Part shown: piece after piece, positions 48,025 through 55,393 of the stretch | Numbering within the stretch: position 1 is the stretch's first letter | Layout of the letters: every line of letters begins with the position of its first letter | Source of the DNA: Neelides folsomi | Lineage: Eukaryota; Arthropoda; Collembola; Neelipleona; Neelidae | Direction of reading: 5' to 3' | NCBI GenBank assembly: GCA_034687125.1 | Contig: JAQGBZ010000394.1 | Location: 1-55,393, forward strand | DNA length: 55,393 nt | Program-made: the position numbers and the translations under genes | Notes under the pieces: model-generated | Database searches by the model: none | Seen by the model: only the letters and a program-made list of their open reading frames with translations | Told to the model about the DNA's origin: nothing

Positions 48025-49135
48025 ATGCAACAGTTCCGGATATCAAATCCGTGTAATATCCATTCTCCAGAATTTATCAAATGGTCTCATTTATTAATTT
48101 TAAATTATCTTAAACATTCACAAATATTTTATTTCATTTGACACAAAACTAAATAATTACTAACTATGCTTTTTGGTCTGGGAAATTAACAGGAAAAGGC
48201 TCCAATTGAGCAAAGCGAAATTAACCAATGTCACCGAACTCGCTACTTTTATGGCCGTATTTTCAATTGTACATTTCTATTAAAGATTAAAAATATAATT
48301 ATAATGCCCCCTTACTAAAAAATTTTTGTTATTATAATACCCGTCTAGATTTTTTTAATATTTGCAATTTGAATAATCTATAAAAATTTCTATTAGATGG
48401 CTACTGTTGAACTCGACATCTCAAATTCTGAAGTTCCACAGGGGTTTTTAATAGCTTTCGTTATTTGCACTTCCCTTTTGGTCTCATTCACAACCTTCGC
48501 TATATTAGTGACAACTTGTCTTGTAAGAACAAAAAATCTTTCATTTCAATTAAAATTCAATAATTGAATAATATGAAAAAATGTTTTTATTCTTTTAGTT
48601 GCCTCATCTTGAAGCCGTTACAAAAATGAAAGGATACGAACAATTACATGAACATTTTCCCCACGACGAAATGATCAATTGGATAGAGCTGACTTGGGTG
48701 TTCACAAACACAGCTTCGCTTTTCCTTTTCACTCTCGACCTTCTTTTGGTGTGTCATATCAAATTCAATCACATCACTCCCTATGCTGCTATGTCTGCCA
48801 CCACCATCATGGTCCCGGTCCTCATCATTATTTGTCTCTTTGGAGTCGTCTTCTATAAAAAAGTATTTTTATTTAATCTCTCCAATCCCTCCTCTTTTCT
48901 CAATCAACGTTTTCTCATTTAGCTCATAAAACACAAAGTTTTAATTAACGAGACGAAAGTTTTGGAATTGGAAGAAATGAAGGAAAATTTGGAGAGATTC
49001 TCAGAAGCGTCACTTTCCACAACTCCCTGTTCTTTGAGTGTTTCTGGAGGGTCCAGTCCTCAAAGAATATTTTTTCCTCGTCCACTCGATAGGAATTGGA
49101 AATATAACTCCCAATCAATTGTTATTCAAGTTTAA
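48025..49135 (+). CDS. Orai: Orai calcium channel paralogue C, pore most altered
   Basis: Five exons, 48025-48083, 48193-48268, 48397-48522, 48599-48862 and 48923-49135, give 245 residues. The first exon (MQQFRISNPCNIHSPEFIKW) ends at a weak donor GTCTCA. It is chosen because its SPEFIKW joins in phase to KRLQLSKAKL, like TPEFLNWRRL in copy A. TM1 reads FMAVFSIMATVELDI. The pore Glu is kept, but human G98 is Val and V102 is Met; R91 is Glu, Q108 is Asp and H134 is Thr. TM3 keeps the Trp (LTWVFTNTASLFLFTLDL), and TM4 has MVPVLIIICLFG. The C-terminal helix LELEEMKENLERF is followed by a Ser-rich tail. Introns 2 and 3 interrupt TM1 and TM2. AATAAA lies at 49489-49494. Confidence 0.88.
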
Positions 49136-49708
49136 TAACTTCAATTGTTAAGATCAAATAAGATCACATATGATGAACAATAAGTTGTATATTTCCAACA
49201 CATGCTTTATACATTACAAAATATGTGTTTGTTATATCTTATATCTATTTGTAGTTCTATTTCTCATATTGTTTCATCATTTGATTCATTTGTTCTTAAC
49301 TTCTTTAAATTAGTGGTTCGATATTAAGGCCACTTAAATTCACTTGCGATTATAATCTCTATTTTATGTACATAATATATAACATATATATTTATAAGTG
49401 ATTGTGAAAAATATAGATACACAGAACTCAAGTATTGTTATTGTTGTTGTTAACTAGTAAAATATAAAATGCGTATCTTTTTTTACTTAATAAAAAGCTT
49501 AATAAAATATTTATTACAATTTTGGTCATTAACCATGAAAAGTCGTAAATATATGAATTAAATGCTCATGATTTTTTGTAATAAACATTGATAACTTCGT
49601 GTCTATTTTATCAATGAATTACAATTGGTGAATTATAAAGCATATTGATATAAAGCATCAAGATAAATACTAAAATTCATCATATTTTTATCATTAGCTA
49701 TTACACAT
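49136..49708. other. Spacer after Orai C
   Basis: AT-rich 3' flank containing the polyadenylation signal at 49489. No gene was seen. Confidence 0.5.
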
Positions 49709-50483
49709 GTACCTACCAAACCGTTGCAAAGTTCTGAACTGAGCGAAATCGTTCAGTTCACTATATTTTTTACGGTCGACGTTCAGTTCAGTTCATTAGA
49801 ATTACTCTTACTAAGCCGTTCAGTTCAGTTCAGTTCAGTTCAGTTTATTCAAATTAATTTAGCGCTCAGTTCAGCTGTTCTTAAAAATGTAATGAGTAGT
49901 ATGCATATTAACAAATTCATTTAAATTGATAGTAACAAATTATTGGGAGAACAAAACCCAAGCTGCTTCCTTGCCGATTGTCATCAACAGAATTGGAACT
50001 CAAGTTTAGAATACTTTGTATGGATTTATTTTTTTTTGTGTTTAATGGTTTTGCTTTTCTTTTAGTATTCATTTTGTTAAATATCATACAAACTAGTTTG
50101 TTTATATTTAAAAAATTAACTTAATGTTAAATTTTGTTAAAAAATAATGGAATGAAAAGGAGGAAATTATGATTGAATGCTCAAGTTTGTCTACATGTTT
50201 CCTAGCCATGTCTAAACATGATTTGTGGCTTCGATTGATTTAGCGACTCAGGGCTAAGGTTCGTAATATGAACGTAATGAACTATTAAATGTTCAAGAAC
50301 TGAACTTAATCGCTCAGTTCAGACGAATTTTTCGTTCGCTCAGTTCAGTTCAGTTGAGTATTAATTTTATAATCCTTTCGCTCAGTTCAGTTCAGTTCTT
50401 TTTGCTCACTGTGCTGAACTGAACTGTGCTGAACGAGTAAAAGTGAACGAAAAGCACATTATTTGCAACGGTTTGGTACCTAC
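49709..50483. mobile_element. Non-autonomous hAT element with 8-bp target duplication
   Basis: The 759-bp body (49717-50475) starts CAAACCGTTGCAAA and ends with its exact reverse complement, TTTGCAACGGTTTG. Both sides carry the identical 8-bp GTACCTAC (49709-49716 and 50476-50483), the duplication size typical of the hAT superfamily. Both subterminal zones are packed with GTTCAGTTCA repeats in direct and inverted form, as expected for transposase-binding motifs. No transposase frame is present. Perfect ends and duplication point to a recent insertion. Confidence 0.9.
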
Positions 50484-51137
50484 ACAATTTCAAGATCCAT
50501 TGCTATTCAAATATCTCAACCACTTCATGTACATACGTAATGCAAATATATTTGCTCATTATATATGCATAGAGAGGGCCAAATTTTTTGTTCATGAGGT
50601 CTCTACATTGACAAAATCTGTTATAAGCCTAGCTTAAGATATCCTTATGCAGCACCTCTGTACATGACCATAGGTTGATCCCTCATGAGTTCTCATATAA
50701 ACCAGTTTAAAAGAATGAGTGAGAATTTTTTCCAACAGCTGCTCGACACTGTCGGCATAAGGAAACGATATTATCAATTGTGGAGGAAGAGTGTGGGGAA
50801 GGGTGAGGTGAATTTACACTAACTTTAAAAGGAAGTTTCGCAATTATTCTTTTACGGTTCTATTTAGGGATAACAAAAATTACATTGCTAGCTACTTTAT
50901 GCACATTGCGAGTCAATTGTAATTATTATAAGTTCTATCCAATTACTATCCCCTACCTTATTACGCTCATTTTCATGTAAGTAAGGCAAGGATGAGAAAT
51001 CATGGTTTTTTTGGACGTAACTCAATATTTATTATTTGTGTTAAACCTGTGGTTTTCATTTATTTAAATGTGCATCATGGATAAAATAAAAATGTCTTTG
51101 TGTTATGTCAGGCATCGGTATTTATTATGAACAATCA
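50484..51137. other. Spacer before Orai D
   Basis: AT-rich, with no recognisable exon. It should include the Orai D promoter and 5' UTR. Confidence 0.5.
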
Positions 51138-52510
51138 ATGTCAAACATGAATATTGAAATTGAAGCTGCACCGCCAACTGCTGATGAAGAATTACTTCTC
51201 TGGCGAAGGTAAGATCAAATTAAATGCAAAAATTAATACTAAAACTTATAATGGTATGTTGGGTTTTTTAATATAACAAATATTTAACAGGTTAAATTTA
51301 AGTAAAGCCAAATTGAAAGGTGTAACAGAAATGGCAGCATTGTGAGTATTAAAATATTTTTGAAAGGAAATTTTACCTATTTTATTAATTATGTTTGCCT
51401 TATTACTAAATTCTACATTATTCTTAAGTTTAAGTCTCATTTCTTATTTTCAGAATGGCTGGCTTTTCAGTGGTAATGCGTCAATATTTATGCTTTTATA
51501 AAATAATCTTAAATATATGCCTTTTAATATTAAAATAAGTAATCCTCCTTGATGTTAGATTGAAATTATATTTTATTTAAGGTTGCAACAGTTGAATTGG
51601 ATATTAATGAAGGTGACAATGAATATTTACTCGTTTCCTTTGCTGTCACGACTGCCTTTTTAGTACAGTTCTTAATTTATTAATTTCACTGATATTTTTT
51701 CCTAACAAAATTTAATTTTAGGTATCAACTACAATGATGAGTGAGTGAACAGACAAAAACTAAGGCCGCCATTAAAAAATTAATACTGACCAATGACCAA
51801 TATAAATATATATTATAAACATTGCATAGAATTTTAATTCTTGTACTCTATTGTAAATGTTTAAGGTATTATGATTTGTACGTGTATTTTACCATATATT
51901 GATGCCGTGACGAAACTTAATCATTATGGATATGCCAAGAATATTCCTCATGAAGATCTCATTAAATATATTGGTAATCTAATTACAATTACAGGCTCTT
52001 TGTTAATAATCTCAAAGACATGGTCATTTTAATAATTAACGATTTTTTAAATTTTTTAGACTTGTCATGGGTAAGTTCAACTTTCTCAGATCACCTTTTC
52101 AATTTCCAATGTTTTTCAACTTTTCCATTGTTTATTTGATATTTGGGCTGAATAGGTTCTTGCAAATACCATCTCCATATTTCTTTTCCTTGTGGATGTG
52201 GTAATTATATCATGGATTAAATTTGGTAAGTAGACCGTGTACTAAGAATTCATAATTATCATCAAACAAATCCTGATTAAGGACAACTTGTCATTTTTCT
52301 TAAATAGGTAATTATCCAGTTGCTGCCAGTTGCACAACATTTGTGATTGCCCCAGTCCTCATCACACTTGCCATATTCACCGTCATTTTTTATAGACAAA
52401 GTGTTCAACATCAAATCAACATTTCCGATAAAAAATGTTATGAGCTCGAACTTCTGAGCAAAAGACTTCACGATCATTCGTCGTCTCAATCTTCAATACA
52501 AACTGTTTAA
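51138..52510 (+). CDS. Orai: Orai calcium channel paralogue D
   Basis: Nine exons, 51138-51208, 51291-51341, 51454-51472 (19 nt), 51582-51662, 51722-51740 (19 nt), 51866-51973, 52060-52070 (11 nt), 52156-52225 and 52308-52510, join in phase to 210 residues. The N-terminus MSNMNIEIEAAPPTADEELL leads to LWRRLNLSKAKLKGVTEMA. TM1 is MAGFSVVATVELDI with the pore Glu. TM2 ends CTCILPYID, TM3 is LSWVLANTISIFLFLVDV and TM4 has APVLITLAIFT. The C-terminal helix is KKCYELELLSKRLHDH. Against human Orai1, R91 is Glu, Q108 is Asp, H134 is Thr and E190 is Asp, while K87 is kept. TM1 and the 19-nt exon match copy A, so A and D are probably closest. It lacks the long N-terminus of copy A. AATAAA lies at 52641-52646. 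Confidence 0.92.
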
Positions 52511-52640
52511 TTTTATTTTGCTGAATATTCACTCCTCAAAATTATTAATATAAATGTATAACGTAAAACAAACGAAGATGAAAATTGAATTCCAACATAA
52601 TTCAATAATGAAGAATGTCTTTTATTGTTATGAATTGAGG

Positions 52641-52646
52641 AATAAA
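52641..52646 (+). terminator. Polyadenylation signal AATAAA of Orai D
   Basis: Perfect hexamer 131 bases after the Orai D stop, overlapping a second AATAAA at 52645. Confidence 0.5.
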
Positions 52647-53329
52647 TAAAATATAATGATTTAATAAATTATTTATCTTATGATTAATGAAAACAACATT
52701 TATTTGTATTTGAAGAAAGAATCAGGGTTTATTATGGATTGAAGATATACAATAGTTATTTTCTACTACAATATACGCATATTATTTATTTGAGTATCAT
52801 TACGCATCAATAATTGTTAGACTTTTGATTTTTTGTTCATTGTAATTGATTATCATTTACTGAATAGGTATTACCATTAAATATAAGATTTATTTATCAT
52901 GTGAGTTGCTCATTAAGTGGTATCAAGGGATTTTTTTTATCATTGATCTCTTAATTTTTAATACATTTTCTAATTATGGCACTTTCGCTAAAATGGTTTA
53001 GTTTAGGGATGTAAGTGTTTAAGTATATCAAGGAATGTTTGCATGCAATCGACATTGTTGGGATTATTCAAAAATTGGTAATTGTTACTTAATTGTTATC
53101 ATAATAAATATTATAAGCTATCTTGTTTAATAATAATTACATATTACTTACCTATTTTGTTACATCGTATTTTTATTAATACTCGCACCACTACTCTTTT
53201 ATCAATAATTAGGCTAATTCGGAACATAGGTACCTACATAATTAGAAACCACATAGTATTGGGTATTTTTCACTCTTCTATGAAGTTAATCTCAAGAAAT
53301 TAATTATACGAAATAATAAAAATTTCAAA
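52647..53329. other. Intergenic interval after Orai D
   Basis: AT-rich, no supported gene or repeat. Confidence 0.5.
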
Positions 53330-53559
53330 TACAGAGGGTGGATAAAGAAGAAAAAAGCACTTTCAAAATTCGGTTTTTAATCTAAATTCGCCGCGAATGG
53401 ATGTCTTTAACATTCTCAATATGTTGTCCACTTTGACGACCTGCCAGCACCTTCTTTTCCAAGCGTCGTATACCATCTTTGTCCTTTGTAAATCAATCTT
53501 ACTCCATTCATGTTTTAAAATTTTGAAAATGTTTTTTTCTTCTTTATTAACCCTCTGTA
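53330..53559. mobile_element. 226-bp TIR element with TA flanks
   Basis: The left end CAGAGGGTGGATAAAGAAGA and the reverse complement of the right end (CAGAGGGTTAATAAAGAAGA) pair for about 40 bp. TA flanks each end, at 53330-53331 and 53558-53559. The interior is less AT-rich than the flanks (for example GACGACCTGCCAGCACC) and may be a relic of a longer transposon. Probably a Tc1/mariner-type MITE. Confidence 0.75.
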
Positions 53560-55393
53560 AATGAAGTTTACATAAATCTGATGTTTATAGAAAATTCAAT
53601 CATTTCTAAATGGTGATTTTATATTGTAAGTTATCAATATAAGTAATAATTACATATTTGTTTAATTAACAACAGTTAATATCATTAACTAACATTAAGT
53701 ATTATATCTACTTAAAGCTAGAATATTGGTTAATATTAAATTTTATAATTATTTGGAGAATTTTAATTTTCTTAAAAATCCATATTTTTATTTTTCATAT
53801 TAAGACTTAAGTTTGGTGTTAAATTTAACGAGTGCAAAGTTAATGAGCATGTATAGGTATTTAAGTAGCATGTTAATAATAGTAATGCTCCCATTCCATT
53901 ACTCTCCTATAATACGAATTAGTTCTTTAACCATGCAATTTTACTTTAATCATCTTCGGCTCTTTCCTAATGAATTCCTATCTTTATGAATACTTAAATT
54001 GTCTTTGTTGTTCATTGGACTCACATCACATTGCAAATCTCTGTGAGTTGATAGCTTAATATTTAATTATTCACTAAAACATCCCTTAACTTCAATCTCT
54101 GCACAGTAGAAAGTACTCTGTAAAGCTTCATAAGAATGATGAGAGCATAAACAGATTAATAAATGATACAAACTTGTAAAATTTTAATGGAGCTTTTAGA
54201 GGATAAAAAGGGAGGGCATTAATAAGGTACTTAAATGCTTAATAAACATTTGATTAGGTTGAGATTTGGTTTGAGTTCACTTAGGTTTACAATCAGAGTC
54301 GTATCCTTTATATTAGGAATTACAATATGTACCTTTACAATTGCAATGTATGGTAATCATTAGTAAATACATGAGGTAACCACTTTACCCAGTTACCATA
54401 CTTTAAATAACTAGGCTTAAATTTAAGATATACAATAATACTTATAGTACAATATTTTGGCATGTTCGAAACAAAAAGGTTTCTTCAATTTATATATATT
54501 TTTTCATAATATAGGCTCATACTTTCATAATTACTATTTATTATTATTAGCTCTAATAAATATATTTAAGAATTTATATACCTAGGATAGGTAATTTCAC
54601 GTTAGGAAATACCCAAATGGAAATACTTATACATGAGGTTTTTCTATTACATTTAATTAATCTAATCATATATGTAATGACTTTAATGTATTGACCAATA
54701 ATGGTTAAATTTATGTAAATTTATGTAACTTTTTAGACAACAACATCAAAGTAGATAACTTTATCAAACAGTCATTCAAATAAACTTACATTAGTACTTA
54801 ACTTTATTTGTATAGGCCGTAATTTTTAGTAATTTTTACCTTTATAAAAGTGCATAATATGTACTTATAAATACGGTGCAGTTATGTAGCAGTAAAATAA
54901 GGATGTGAATTTTATAGATTTTTGAGAAATTTCCTAACTTATCATAATTACAACAATTAAACCTTAATAAATTGTAGACTTAATTAATAGTCCAAGTAAA
55001 TACAGAATATCTCTCCTACACATTTAGAACTTCATGTAGTACTACAACTACTTTATGTAGTCAATAATTTATTGGTTATTTAAATAATAGTAAGTAGATA
55101 TCTAATACCTACAGTAAATAATACTTGAATATAATTTTGACTAATATTGTATGAATCGCACCATAAACGATTCGTTTAGGCTTATTTACAAATATATTAG
55201 ATATATACATAAATTCCAAAGGGTTAATAATCTAACACTAACTAACCATAAATATTTACTTATTACGTTATTACCTTAACAAATTTCACAGCGAAGACCT
55301 GGCATTGTCAATTGTCATACGAGGGTCATTTCAAACATTTTTACACTCATGTTTTAAGGGATATCGCCGAAGTTTGTAAATGAATCTTCGTAA
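53560..55393. other. AT-rich interval to the right edge
   Basis: About 1.8 kb with no coding sequence recognised. Near the end (about 55317-55340) the word TACGAGGGTCATTTCAAA resembles the tip of some mariner elements, but the partner end would lie outside the window. Confidence 0.45.

Noticed and set aside
49724..49924. Frame encoding repeated VQFSS-like residues, and possible telomere- or CRISPR-like repeat from GTTCA units
   Set aside because: The GTTCAGTTCA units are subterminal repeats of the hAT element; they lack regular spacers and telomere sequence.
55317..55393. TACGAGGGTCATTTCAAA near the right edge as a mariner terminus
   Set aside because: Only a short resemblance to mariner tips and no second end inside the window; not enough to call.

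Overview
The window reads as an AT-rich, intron-bearing animal nuclear genome segment. Genes are split by short introns with GT...AG ends, and the proteins are metazoan types: Polycomb with a chromodomain and Pc box, NURF301/BPTF, epsin, Mediator 25 and Orai. The best guess is an arthropod, possibly a copepod or other crustacean. That rests on protein flavour and base composition only, because no species-diagnostic sequence was recognised. All gene models were built by eye by joining exons whose reading frames and splice phases agree.

Layout from left to right: a partial minus-strand exon of an unrecognised gene (1-99); Polycomb (minus, 772-2832); mitochondrial ATP synthase subunit d (minus, 4165-4904), bracketed by an inverted duplication of about 195 bp; epsin (plus, 9944-12594) with a probable 4-kb first intron; MED25 (minus, 14580-18843); a seven-finger C2H2 zinc-finger protein (plus, 19414-21301), head to head with MED25; a decayed non-LTR retrotransposon (minus, about 22600-23875); malectin (plus, 23919-25027, 5' part missing and one frameshift); NURF301/BPTF (plus, 26292-36655, 17 coding exons, 2687 residues); gamma-glutamyl hydrolase (plus, 37971-39612).

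The right-hand part (41137-52510) is the most unusual. It is a tandem array of four divergent Orai (store-operated calcium channel) paralogues, all on the plus strand. All four keep the pore glutamate equivalent to human Orai1 E106. All four replace the TM2 histidine (human H134) with Thr or Ser, and the pore-lining basic residue (human R91) with Glu or Gln. One copy also changes the G98 hinge and the V102 hydrophobic gate. Each spacer of the array holds a terminal-inverted-repeat or foldback element (mariner-like, foldback, hAT), and another small element follows the last copy. This suggests a lineage-specific, repeat-rich Orai expansion with altered gating.

Three genes concern chromatin and transcription (Polycomb, MED25, NURF301), but they look like ordinary neighbours rather than a functional cluster. 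The remaining stretches are AT-rich introns and intergenic DNA with no recognisable genes.
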